Shown: positions 11,168-22,860 of the stretch, piece after piece
Layout: every line of letters begins with the position of its first letter
Position numbering within the stretch: the stretch's first letter is position 1
Assembly: GCA_033060915.1 (NCBI GenBank)
Contig: CM065393.1
Span: 8,400,001 to 8,464,000, forward strand
Direction: 5' to 3'
DNA: 64,000 bases
From: Euryodendron excelsum
Taxonomy: Eukaryota; Streptophyta; Magnoliopsida; Ericales; Pentaphylacaceae
Made by a program: the position numbers and the translations under genes
The notes under the pieces: generated by a model
What the model was told of the DNA's origin: nothing
The model's database searches: none
What the model saw: only the letters and a program-made list of their open reading frames with translations

Positions 11168-11998
11168 AGTTACTATGGTGTTCCACTACTATGGATTTGG
11201 AACTTCAAGTAAATGAACTAGTGTAAAATACCCTCAAGGCAGTCCCTTACATTAAAGAAAAATCAAGAATAAGAAAAACATAATTGGTTTGCCCATTTGG
11301 TCCAGAAATTCCCCTTTTAACTCAAGTGCTGGGAAAGTTTTTCCAGGTGTCCACAACAATTAATAGATGTTGATAAACTTGGTAAAGGGATTGTCTTTGA
11401 CTTGAGGGTGAAATTCCATCTCTTGCCTTATGTGAATATGACAATTTGTGCAGGTAAATATTATGAAGTTTTGAGATTTACCTGGTGTTCCACCACTATG
11501 GTTTTGGTACTTCAAGCAAATGAACTAGTGTAAACTACCCTCAATGACAGTCCCTTACACCAAAGAAGCAAATGAACTAGTGTAAACTACCCTCAATGAC
11601 AATACCTTACACCAAAGAAAAAATCAAGAATAAGAAAAACATAATTGGTTTACCCATTTAGTCCAGAAATTCCCTTCTGAACTTAGTGCTGGGTGACTTA
11701 TATGGTATTGTCTCTGGGCTGCATCAAATTTTATATGGTTAGGCAAGGGAATCAAAAATAGAAAACGGACTATTTGAAGATTGATTTGCCTTTGACATGG
11801 AGGCTAATTAACTTATTTAGTAGTTCCTCCACCAATTTTGTGACTGTATCCTTATTTCACATGTCCATGACAATTAGTAAATGTTGACAGACTGGGTAAA
11901 GGGATTGTCTGTGACTTGAGAGAGAATTTCCATCTATTGCCTTATGTGAATATACAATTTGTGCAGATAAATATTATGAAGTTTTGAGATTTACCAAC
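11168..11998. repeat. Local direct duplication, about 0.3-0.5 kb per unit
   Basis: The block at 11168-11486 (GTGTTCCACTACTATGG, AAATGAACTAGTGTAAA, ATAATTGGTTTGCCCATTTG, TAAAGGGATTGTCT, TATGAAGTTTTGAGATTTAC) recurs at about 11480-11998 in the same order. The second copy is longer: it carries an internal 48 bp duplication (AGCAAATGAACTAGTGTAAA twice, 11513 and 11566) and extra sequence at 11700-11870. Confidence 0.8.
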
Positions 11999-14107
11999 TT
12001 GAGATTGAACATAGGAAATGGTGATGGACGATTTGGAAAGGATCACGATGGCCTGCATAGAAGTTGGTACAGGTATGGCTGGAGAGGAAACGAGTAGGTG
12101 GTCAAACATATAGACTGCTCTTTTGAATTTTTGCAAATGGTTGGACATGATTGTGTTGATCCCTTAGTTTAGGTCTTACAGTGGTTGGTAGAGCAATATT
12201 TCTCTTGAATCAAATTGCGTGTTTTACCTATGTGGTACTTGGTGAGAAGAAGACTTGAGAAGGATACCATATTGGGACTTAGGAATTATCATATTTCACT
12301 TCAACTAACAATACATAGTTCTTATTGAACAGCTTACAGACATTAACAGATTCATTTAAGCCCAATGGGACTCTGAAAACTTTCTGGACCAGTGTTACTT
12401 GGAATGCAAAATGTGAAAGGTGTGGCCTTCCACATATTCTGGTTGTTTCAGCATAGCTAACACACTGAATAATGCTAGCTGACCTAATTTGTGAAAAATA
12501 AATTAAATTTTTAGCTATTTGTGGAGGAAACTATTTCCGCATCGTCTAGTTGGAATAGCATTATTCTGAACTGTAAGGTGGGATAAACTAGCTATATGTT
12601 ATCCGAATAAGGCAATTGGGCTATCCAGCTAGTGAAGGAACCACTTGCATTGCCTGCCAACCAAAAAAAAGGAAAAACTAAACCTCTTGCATCGTGAAAA
12701 TAAGCTGTAGAAAGCATGTCTGAGAGGTTCTGCACAATGAGATTGGGATCTGTGGAGTCACAGGTTAGGAGATGATCATTTGTATAACTCAGGTGTCTTG
12801 TCAACGAAATTCTTCTACTTATTCTCTGAAGTTGATTATAACTATTCATATTTTGTGAAAATAATCTACAAATCCTTATGCATTGGGATGTAGTTTTCTT
12901 TTTGTAGTTGGCAATGTTAGGTGAGATGTAGACGGTTGACAACTGGACTGAAGTAACCTAGACGTATCCCAACCCATCATGCACTATGCAGATCAAATTT
13001 GGAGTCAGCGAATTATTTATTTTACCATTCTCTTTTCTGTACCACTTTCCTGGATAAATTGTTTGGAGTCTTGGGCTATGCCTAGTTTGATTCACACCTT
13101 GCACATAGGATACTATGGAAATGCATGGAAGCAAGCTCTGGTCGCAGAATTCGTGGTTCCTCTGGAGGGGAGAGAAGAATATTTGGGGGTAGTAATTGGT
13201 TCTTGTTTGTGTGGCTTTCTAGTGCTCTTGCTATCAAATGTAGAGGCATCACGGAGACTGTTATATTTTAAAGCCTCTACTTTAATGGTTCTTTTTGTTG
13301 GGATATCTCTGCTTGATATGCAGTTCATAATTATGCAACATTCTTCCCAACGCGCAGACACACATAACAACAGAACTCATTTAGAGCTTGTGTTGATTCA
13401 CAAACCTTTTCTAATAACAAAACTCTTATGTTCTACTCTGAGGGGAGGCTTTTAAAAAAAACCAAGTGGTAATGTTATAAAGGATCAAGAAATCATAGAC
13501 CCCAACTATCCAAAATGCAAAGAGGGTAAAACCAAAAAATGGAAAGGAAAAAAATATACAACCATTGCGACCAGCAATTTAGTATTTTAAGACAGTCTTG
13601 AAACCTTGAAGATTGCTCGGCTGTAAGGATCAGAAGGAACCAAAAAGTGATAGAATAACAAGAATAGTCTTAAGTGTAATCTTTGACTGCCCTTAAATTT
13701 GAAATTGAAGCTTTTTGGGTTTCACTTTGCACTTACTCTAGCATATAATTATTGGAAAAATATATATTATCGATACTTGCACCTGTATATCTGGGTAAGG
13801 TACTGAAACAGTAAGGTTATAATTTATAAACTTCTCTGTCAACTCTTCTGATATTTGTATGTGCAAATTTTCGACAGAACCAATTCTTCCCAAATAAATT
13901 ATAAATTTTCTATTGAAATCGGGATAATGGTTTTTAAGTTGGCCTTTGATGTTTTGGAGAAAAAAAATTCTAAAGGAACACTAGATGATCAATTTTTTAC
14001 CATCCAGAAGTGTTAGTTTGTAAAAAGAATGTTCTAATCCTGGCATTACTCTACCGCTTAACTACAGTTCAAACTTTCAAGTTCTGAATGCGTGTTACCT
14101 TTTCTAG
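11999..14107. other. Rest of first recognised intron; two unidentified ORFs
   Basis: Non-coding as far as I can tell. A minus ORF at 12592-12942 and a plus ORF at 12979-13455 (158 codons) have no recognisable domain, no family motif and overlapping ORFs on the other strand, so I do not call them genes. A polypyrimidine tract and AG at 14106-14107 end the intron. Confidence 0.5.
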
Positions 14108-14193
14108 GGAAGAATGTGATAGACTAATAAAGATTATTAATTCGCGAGCTATAGATGGTTCTACCATTGAAGAGGGACAGGATGAGAGATTAG
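14108..14193 (+). pseudogene. KAKU4-like exon 2
   Basis: Acceptor TTTCTAG, donor GTGAGC at 14194. Encodes EECDRLIKIINSRAIDGS and then TIEEGQDERL. The final G joins the first two bases of exon 3 to make one codon, so the exon 2-3 junction keeps its phase. No lesion is seen in this exon. Confidence 0.78.
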
Positions 14194-14321
14194 GTGAGCA
14201 GCAGAACAGTTGGTGACAATATTGCTTTCAGGAAATTCAAAATTCAAAGGGCTAAAGGTTTTTGGAAATTCTTTAGTATATTAGTATATGACTGATGGTG
14301 TTTATACCAATTTATACATAG

Positions 14322-14437
14322 ATGTTACTGATCTGTGCAGTAAAGCTGCCATGGAAGCCAAACAATGGTTGGAGGAAAAGAAAGTGGCATCAAGTTCAAA
14401 ATCGGACTCGGATAGTGGAACCTATATGCTATCACAG
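14322..14437 (+). pseudogene. KAKU4-like exon 3
   Basis: Acceptor ATACATAG, donor GTTAGC at 14438. Encodes VTDLCSKAAMEAKQWLEEKK followed by a serine-rich segment ending TYMLSQ. KAAMEAKQWLEEKK is the clearest family landmark in the gene. The exon is undamaged and in phase with exon 2. Confidence 0.8.
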
Positions 14438-14530
14438 GTTAGCAACTCTTTTGTGTGATCTTTTACTGCTAGACTTTTACTATGTTATTATAGCTTATAT
14501 ATGGATGCATCCTAATAAACATGGATACAA

Positions 14531-17445
14531 GTACCCAACACAGACATGACATGACAAACACCAACACGATGAGTTTCAAAAAATGTAAGATACTAGACAT
14601 GGCAAAATTTATGTTACATGGACTCTTATAAATTTGTGAAATACTCATATTAGACACTTAAACACTCGAGCAAGGGTATGAGATATGTGTTCAATATGAC
14701 TAGTTGGACATACATCTAATAAGTATATATAAATAATTGAGTTTATTATTGAACTATGCATGACTTCATTTTATGCATAAAATGCTAAAAAGTAAAAAAA
14801 GTGTTTCAAAAATAGTAAATCTAGCCATGTTCGGATGTCTTTGGACATGAGAATTAGATGAATCCGACACTTAGACACATACACACACCCAACACCATAC
14901 TCAAGTCCATGTAATATAAACAAATATATGTTTCATATGTCATGTATAGGAATTTTCACCCAAAAGAAAAAAAAATTTGCAAGAAAAATCATGTATTTCA
15001 TAGCTTAAATATCAAATTAGATATAAAATTAAATTGCTTTTGTCTTACAATTGTATCACAAGTCATTTTTTTCAAACTTGTTCATGAATGTCTAAGTGGT
15101 GAATACATGTATGCCCCAAGAGTCAAAAGCATGTCTATTTTAAAAAAGTAATAGGATACATTTGGATGTACATTCGACATGTGTCGGGATCGTTCAATGA
15201 ACTTCAGGTCTAATATGTACACAATACCTTCTTAGAAATATTTTTTTAGAAGTGTCCTTACTTCTTATGATGCATCTTATGCTGGACCTTGTTGCCTATA
15301 GACCACTTATTTGTTAGTTAATGTTTTAGGCTGATTTCACCAACCTTCACGAGGTCTGGCCGAGACCTTGAATGTTTCAAAAGTATGTAGGAATCTCTGT
15401 TGTCATTAATCCCTAGTAACAAATATTAAGAAAAGAAGGAACAAGTACATATTGAATAAAAAAGATAAACTAATAAAAGGGAGTTTTTATTTATTTGACA
15501 CAAACGCACTGTCATGATGAGTTTCACAAAATGCAAGGTACTGGACACAACAAAATCTATGTTACATGAACTCTTATAAATTTGTAAAATACTTATGTCG
15601 AACACTTAAACACTCGAATAAGAGTATGAGATATGTGTCCAATATGACTAGTAGGACATGCATCTAATAAGTATATGTAAGTAATTGATTTTAATATTGA
15701 ACTATGCATAAGACTTCATTTTATGCATTAAATGCTAAAAAATAAGAAAAGTATTTTAAAAATAGGAAATCTAGTTGTGTTCAAGTGTCTTCGGACATGA
15801 GAATTAGATGAATTCAATATTTAGACACATACACGCATCCACCACTGTACTCAAGTTCATGTAACATAAACAAATATATATATATATATTTCATATGTCA
15901 TATATAGAAATTTTTATTAAAAAGAAAAAAAAATTGCAAGAAGAATCATGTATTTCGCAGCTTAAATGTCAAATTATGTATGAAATTAAATTGTTTTTGT
16001 TTGACAATTGGATCCCAATTTATTTCCTTCAAACTTGCAACTTATTTCATTGATGTCTAAGTGATGAATACATGTATGCCCCAAGTGTCAAAAGCGTGTC
16101 AGTTCTAAAAAATAACAGGACACATTTGGATGAGTGTTCGACATGTGTCAGGGATCGTTTGATGAGCGTCGTGTCTGATATGAATACAACATCTTCTTAG
16201 AAGTATCCATACTTCTTAAGCTAGACCTTGTTATCTATGGACCACTTATTTATTATTTAATTTTTTGGGCTGATTTCACCTACCTTCACGAGGTTTGGCT
16301 AAGCTAAACCCAAACCTTGTAGGTTTTAAAATTATGTAGGGACTTTTGCTGCCATTAATCCCTAGTAACAAATATCAACCAAGAAGGGGCGGAATATCAA
16401 GTACATACTGAATAAAAATGATAAACTAATAAATGGGATTTTTTATTTATTTAACACAAACACATCAACACGATGAGTTTCAAAAAAAAAATGTAAGATA
16501 TTGGACATGGCAAAATCTATGTTACTTGGACTTCTATAAATTTGTGAAATACTCATGTCGGACACTTGAACACTCGAATAAGGGTATGAGATATGTGTCT
16601 AATATGACTAGTTGGACATGCATATAATAAGTATATATAAATAATTGAGTTTATTATTGAACTATGCATGACTTCATTTTATGCATAAAATGCTAAAAAA
16701 AAAAAATATTTTAGAAATAGTAAATCTAGCTGTGTCTAGATGTCATTAGACATAAAAATTAGATGAATTCGACACTTAGACATATACACACACCCAACAC
16801 CGTACTCGAGTACATGTGATATAAACAAATAAATATATATATATATATATATATATTTTATATGTCATGTATAGGAATTTTTACTCAAAAAAAAAAAAAT
16901 TACAAGAAAAATCATGTATTTCATAGCTTAAATGTCAAATTAGGTATAAAATTAAATTGTTTTTGTTTTACAATTGGATCCCAAGTTATTTTCTTCAAAC
17001 TTGTAACGTATTTCATTCATGTCTAAGTGATGAATATGTGTGTGCCTCAAGTGTTAGAAGTATATCTATTCTAAAAATGTAATATAATACATTTGGATGT
17101 GTCTGTCATGTGTCAAGGATTGTTCGATAAACTTTGGGTCTGATATGGACACAACACCTACTTAAAAATATTTTCTTAGAAGTATCCATGCTTTTTAATA
17201 AGCATATTATGCTGGAACGAGTTGCCTATAGACCACTTATTTGTTATTTAATTTTTGGGGCAGATTTCACCTTCCTTCACGAGGTTTGGCTAAGCCAGAC
17301 CCAGACCCAGACCTTGAAGGTTTCAAAAGTATGTAGGGACCTCCGCTGCTGTTAATCTCTAGTAACAAAATATCAACAAAAAGGGGGTGGAATTGTAAGT
17401 ACATACTGAATTAAAAAGATAAACTGATAAAAGGGAGTTTCTATT
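14531..17445. repeat. Three tandem copies of a ~950 bp repeat
   Basis: The landmark GAGTTTCA begins at 14571, 15518 and 16475, giving periods of 947 and 957. Each copy repeats, in order, AAATTTGT(G/A)AAATACT, GAGTATGAGATATGTGT-like, ATGACTAGT(T/A)GGACAT, TTATGCATAAAATGC, GAGAATTAGATGAAT, an A-run, then a CTTCACGAGGT block and ATTAATC(C/T)CTAGTAACAAA. The last copy ends in the CT/TA microsatellite at 17450. Two (AT)n tracts grew inside copies 2 and 3 (about 15870 and 16830). I see no coding capacity or terminal repeats, so the class is unknown. Confidence 0.88.
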
Positions 17446-17448
17446 TGT

Positions 17449-17449
<1 letters not shown>

Positions 17450-17520
<71 letters not shown>

Positions 17521-17521
17521 C
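17450..17521. repeat. (CT)n(TA)n microsatellite
   Basis: About 23 CT units run directly into about 11 TA units at the end of the tandem 950 bp array. ORFs read through it on the minus strand are artefacts of the repeat. Confidence 0.95.
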
Positions 17522-17677
17522 ATGCAGATATCAAATATGAAACACAAGCCCACACTCCCTGCATATGTATATGCACAAATGAAACAAAGGCCCATACTTT
17601 ATAAAAATGACCACTCTCTCCTCCCTATGTCTCTCATAGTAGGCAATGAACCACCTATAAACACCTTTACCACCATC

Positions 17678-17716
<39 letters not shown>

Positions 17717-19842
17717 GAGACCTTTTTATTTTTTGGCCATAATTCAATTCCCCTTGTTCTTATTGCTGTTCAGTTAAACCCACAAACCATAGCTTCCATC
17801 TAAAAATTTCACAAAATAATTTGCTTGTTAAATCTATGTTACTATTAATTTTGATTTAAATCAAGATTAGTAGAATTTGGAAGTACTCCATTGTGGTTTC
17901 CTGGTTGAAGATGTATGACTCAATTTTATGGTATCATTTCTATTTGGGTTAGGCAGGTTTGATTGCGTTTGTGATAGAGACAAGAGGAAAATTATTGCGG
18001 TGATGTGGTTGCCGTGGAAAAAGGCATTCGTGATGAATTGCTCAGGTCTGAGATTGTGTTATTGGCTGGTAATGGAACGCAAAATTGGGAGAGAGGAGGT
18101 GTTCGTGGGTTTGTTGAGAGAGAGAGAGTGGACACATTGGCCAATTGCAAGGCATTATGGGTGTGATTATGTTAAAAGCAGTAAGCTTCTAGTTTTAATA
18201 CATAATACAGCTGATGGCCTTCTTGAAGTGAAATTTTGTTTTGCATTTTTTTTTTGGGGGCGGGTGAATTTTGCAAATAAAAATGAAATTTAATATACCG
18301 GAGTTTATGGGCAAGAGAAAAAATGGAGAAGATAACAAAAGTATAAACAAGAGGTCGTGGATATCATTGTATTGGGGATGTCCATGCCCGAACTGCTAAG
18401 GGTAGGTTTTGGATTAGTTTCAGAAATTTGAAAAGAGGGTTCAGAGGAAATGGATTTGGAACTCAGTTTTGGTGGCTGATTATGTGTGTAGATTTATGTG
18501 TATGCGTTTGATTTATACATATGTATGCTCTCAAGTTTGGTTTATACGTATATATGTTACGAGTGCGTGCTCTTATCTATTTTCCCCTGGCTATTGTTAA
18601 CGGCAGAGATTAGGTTTGAGAGAGAGAGAGAGAGAGAGAGAGATGGGGGGAGGGGGAATTGGGTTAAAGAGAGGTGTTTGGGATGGGTTTGTTTGCGGCA
18701 ATTGGTTTTAATTGTGGTCCAATGCCTTTTAAAATGTTGGAGCCCCATTGATTTAGCCCTTTAGCGTGCTAGTTTTAATTTTATTCTAGAAAGTAACATA
18801 TTAGATGTTTCATCTTTTCAACATGGTACCAACAGTTGAACGAGAATTCTGTCAACGAATGGTCAACGCAGGAGGTTTGAAACCTTAGGGGTTGGGTGTC
18901 ATTTTGCAAAATCTCATGGGAGGTAGGTGATATTAACTGTTATTTTAATTGCATCTTATTAAGTAACTGATATTATGAAATCCTAAATCCAATTAGTTTG
19001 TTCAACTTCATCAATAAAAATCCTCATTTTTATATTCCTCCCTCTTATTTTGATGAATGTTTGTCATAATTGTTTAATATCATCCATAATGATTCTTGCT
19101 TCATGTCCCTCTTATAGTTTTTTTGCGTGAGCTTGCCAAACTGAAAGTTCGTAATACCTAACTTAATAATCTTATTATCATCAGTTCTTATGACTCCAAG
19201 AAATTTATGATTTTATTTCCTCGTACAGCTCATCTATGGCAGAGGTGCCTTAGTACATGCTCACCATATTGGAGTGTCCATGCTACTTCTGTGGATGCGT
19301 CAACTGATCCTTGCCGATTTCTCACTACCGTGCATTCTAAATATGTAAATATGCAGCCCATGGGTGATTCCTGGGTCTAGGAAATAATTCCAAAGTACCC
19401 TTAACTCTCAGAAAATAAGAAAAAATAAACTAAAATTAAGACACTGAGGGGACCAAAATGACGCCCGTACGTAGGATTTGCTTTAGGCTTCCAAAGGTGG
19501 GTATGCTTTGTCTGTCCAAGCAATAGCTTTCGCATTGGACATATTATAAGATACTCTAAAACACCACAAAATCTTCAAGTTCAAGCCTTAAATGGACTGC
19601 ATCTCCAAATATTGGTTTTCCTTTTGAGTTCTGTACTTTGGTTTCTTGTGGTATGCACCATATTTCTCATTACGTTTGAAAACTCCACATTAGAAAAATT
19701 ATTATGTGAAACGTAAGATATTTTGGTACAAGTAATGATTATTATTGTTTGATTTGTAATGTGAACTTTTTTTGACATTCAATTGGTTTTGTAATTCCAA
19801 GTTGCTTGTATGTATTAAAATGCTGAATATTTCTCAATGCAG
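17522..19842. other. Remainder of intron 3, with (GA)n microsatellites
   Basis: Contains (GA)n at 17682-17709 and 18618-18643. A plus ORF at 17928-18293 (121 codons) has no recognisable domain. A short open stretch near 19230-19380 reads SPYWSVHATSVDAS and looks coding-like, but I could not tie it to a family or to the KAKU4-like frame. Confidence 0.5.
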
Positions 19843-20026
19843 GTTACTATTAGGTCAATTAGGCTCACCAGTGGATATGGCTAAATTGTATATGCGGGCC
19901 CATCCTCCTTGGGCATCTCCTCCTATAAATTATGTTGAATCAACCACCCCATCACCAATGAGAAGAGAGCTTTTGAAGGAAGAAACACCAGATTCAGTTG
20001 CTCGCAATTCTTTCTTCTTATCAAAG
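19843..20026 (+). pseudogene. KAKU4-like exon 4, frameshifted, splice donor lost
   Basis: Acceptor CAATGCAG. One extra base within the first 13 bases moves the frame, after which the exon reads LGQLGSPVDMAKLYMRAHPP, then WASPPINYVESTTPSPM and a serine-rich end finishing LSK at 20026. Exon 5 continues in phase from there, yet the bases after LSK are GAGCTG, with no GT. The donor is therefore missing and correct splicing to exon 5 would not be expected. Confidence 0.78.
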
Positions 20027-20590
20027 GAGCTGATATTTATTTCAAAATCTTATTTTTCACGGTCATTCCCTTTTTTTATTTTTTATTTTTTATTTTGTAA
20101 AGTTGCTTTTGATTGTTATGTAACCAATTTTGAATAAAAGGATTATCAATTAATTACTTCTACTAAAAATCTCATTTTGTTAACTTATGTTGAAAGAATC
20201 AATTATAACTCAATAATCAATTTTGCTCGAATAATCATGTTTGGTTATACCATTTAGATGACAATTTTTTTTTTGTTTTTTTTATATTTTTTTATTTCAT
20301 ACAATTTTTACAACTTCTGATTTTTTTTTTTTCTCCTAATGATTTTCAATCTCAAACATATAATTTCATATGAAATTAAATTGTAATAAAATGTTTCTTC
20401 ACAAATATTAGTGCCTTCAACTTCATGTCATCCCTCAATTGTATGCTCTAAACATTGCATTTGGTAAATCTTTTCTATATCTTGTGATTGAGCTTGTGTT
20501 TGGGTAGTTCTATTAAATGCAAGCTCATGACTTGACCCGCATCACCATTCTCAATAATCATGTCTTCATCTTCAAATTGGCTAAAAAAGT
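20027..20590. other. AT-rich intronic stretch with T-runs
   Basis: Low-complexity A/T-rich sequence between exon 4 and the Harbinger remnant. Nothing further recognised. Confidence 0.5.
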
Positions 20591-20597
20591 TGTCCTT

Positions 20598-21500
20598 TCA
20601 GAGTTCTTGCCTAATCAAATTGTGTATACTACACGCAAGTATAACAATGGATTTTTGTACTGTAAAGGGGTAAGGAGGCATCTCCTTCATAATATGAAAT
20701 TGTGCTCTCAACGCTCCAAAATAATGCTCGATCTTGTTCCTCAATGATGAGTGGCCATAATTTAACAACTCCCTTGATTGTTTGGATTTTGAACAGCTCT
20801 GAAATCTTGCAAATGTTCTCATTTCGCTTTATATGGTTCAAGGGAGCCGGGCATGTTAGGATACCCTGCATCTAATACAAAACATTTACTTGACATAAAG
20901 TAAAAGATTGAATTACCAAGTATATATCATGTTTACGACCTATTAAATTAACTTTAAAAGGAAAAGGTATAACTTTAGGAATAGGAGCAGAATTAGCAGG
21001 AAGTAAAAGATTAAATTACCAGTATCATGAATAAAACTCATTAAATTAATTTTACAAGAAAAAAATATATACCTTTAAATCTCTCTTTACAGATGGTTTT
21101 GCAACAAAAATGTATGAATTATTGGGTGATCCTTCCCACCCAAAGAGTACAAAAGTAAATCTCATGTCAAATGAACAAGCAGCCATGTCTGACTACTGGT
21201 TCCTTTCCTATTGTGATATACAATGTGCTTATCAGTATGTGTTCCATCAAGTGCTCCAATGCAATCCTTAAGACGAATATGAACTCAAAGCTTACCTTAA
21301 ACCATGGGAAATATTAAGGATTTGTAGAGATTTTGTGGGGAATGGATGAATTTGATGGAAGTAGTAAAATTTATCGTGCAAATTTAGCCATAGCCCTCAA
21401 TACTTAGTTCAGTTGCAAAGTTATTTTTTCACCAGAGTGCTGGAATCGCGCTATCATCACCCTATTTCTCACACTGCGGTCTGTGATTAATAGAAAAATG
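20598..21500 (-). pseudogene. PIF/Harbinger transposase remnant (DDE_Tnp_4 type)
   Basis: Minus-strand fragments in several frames follow a plant PIF/Harbinger transposase. From the N-terminal side: DRSVRNRVMIARFQHSGEK (about 21480-21420); NP-YFPWFK then DCIGALDGTH with the first catalytic Asp (about 21260); a segment expected to hold the second Asp (Q-T-W-L-L..GGKDHPI, about 21190-21110); AGYPNMPG (about 20860); and LLNYGHSSLRNKIEHYFGAL then FHIMKEMPPYPFTVQKSIVI (20780-20620) with the last catalytic region. Frameshifts and stops separate the blocks. This is the DNA-cleaving enzyme of the element; it lies in intron 4 of the KAKU4-like pseudogene, antisense to it. Confidence 0.82.
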
Positions 21501-21585
21501 GGTAATTGATCATCCATGCATTCTTCTTATATTCTTTTTTAATTTTCTTTGCTTGAGAGTAGAGCAAAGATTATGAAAAACTCTA

Positions 21586-21845
21586 TTTGGTAAACGTTTT
21601 TTGTTTTTTTTTTCAAAAATAAAAAATAAAAAACAGTGTTTGTTTTTTATTTTTTGTTTTTAGTTGTTTACAAAATTCAGAAAAAGAAAATAAAAAACAC
21701 TAAAATGAGTGTATTCTCTGTTTTTAAAACATTCGTCTGGTACTGTTGGCACAACAGCAACCTATAAATGCACATCACTAAACCATAAAAAATACACAGC
21801 AAAAACACATAGCAAAAATTAAAAACTGACAATATTACCAAACGG
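21586..21845. mobile_element. Possible small MITE inside the Harbinger remnant
   Basis: An A/T-rich 260 bp block starts TTTGGTAAACG and ends TTACCAAACGG, giving short inverted termini TTTGGTAA. It lies between the transposase and the Myb-like ORF, where a Harbinger element would not normally carry it. The target duplication is not clear, so the call is tentative. Confidence 0.4.
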
Positions 21846-22249
21846 ACCCAATGGAGTAATTCATAGCTATAGTTTTGATGACTTTCAAGAACTTCATGCA
21901 CAAATCCGTGTCCAGTGAGGAGTAAATTCTGGTCCTTGCAAATTAAATTATTTTAGTATTTGTTAAAAACGGAGGCAGCCGTTATACAATATTTCCTCAG
22001 CATTTATTCCATCATAACTACGCCATGATGATTTGAATCAGTGTTGCCATTTACTTAAACACCGTCTATAAGAATACCAAAAGAAATCAAGAAATATATA
22101 TTGAAATTTTACAACTACAATGTACAAAAAAAAAAAAGCTTCTATAAATGCGAAAAACATAGCCTCAGTTAAAACTACGGTTTCTAGGCTCTAGCCATCC
22201 CCACCATTGGTTACAACATTGGCATAAAGGTCTCCATTCCTACAGGGCT

Positions 22250-22860
22250 TTGAAACATCTCAATCATTTTGTAAAAGATTTGCTTCTTTGGCTAATTGTC
22301 TCTATCTCTTGGAATGCTTTCATGCAACTTACAGTTTTGGCATTCGGTGGGGTATGTGTAATAGGCACAGTGGGTGTACGTTTACCTCATTTAGTTGAAC
22401 TAAGACTTCTAAACCATCCTGTACCTCTGCAGATCTTGACTATTTCCTAACTCGATGAGCAACTGATAGTGGATCAATTCACAGTTTACGCTTTTTACCA
22501 TTCATTTCTTCTGTTTGAATTGTATGGACATTGAACATTATTCAACATATCAGTGTTTGGTGAATGTCCCTCTAGTGAAGTAGTAGGACAATAATGATCA
22601 GCAAAATCATCCAAGTTAGGAGAAATGATTTCCCTTTGTTCCATGCTTTCCATTTCATTCACAAAGCAGTGGAATGACATTTGAATTGCACCTTGTCACA
22701 CCTAATCCCAGCTTTAGTATGAAACCCTTCACAAATAGCCTTCCATGCCACTTTATTAAATGTATCCAACGGCCTATTTCTTTTCATATTGGATCACATG
22801 CAATATCAACCAACCATGTGTGCTTAGTTTCTGTCGAATGGGCAGATTCTTTGCCATATT
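22250..22860 (-). pseudogene. Harbinger-associated Myb/SANT-like ORF remnant
   Basis: On the minus strand, broken frames read TETKHTWLVDIACDPI, then GNRPLDTFNKVAWKAI and a segment like CEGFHTKAGIRCDKVQFK. This matches the N-terminal Myb/SANT-like DNA-binding ORF that accompanies PIF/Harbinger transposases (a tryptophan-rich helix, a GNRP-type turn, then a KxQFKN-like helix). A C-terminal helical tail follows to about 22250. The two proteins normally act together at the element ends. Stops and frameshifts show it is dead. Confidence 0.55.

Noticed and set aside
12979..13455. 158-codon plus-strand ORF, the longest unexplained one
   Set aside because: No recognisable domain, a long antisense ORF over the same bases, and no splice or promoter context. 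Treated as chance or decayed sequence.
14030..14075. tRNA-like string (GGTAGAGT on the minus strand with a GG-TTAGAAC box)
   Set aside because: No foldable acceptor, D and T arms; at most a very degenerate tRNA-derived fragment.
17359..17595. Minus ORF with long RE repeats
   Set aside because: It is a translation of the (CT)n(TA)n microsatellite.
17928..18293. 121-codon ORF
   Set aside because: No family motif and it runs through GAGAGA repeats; not supported as a gene.
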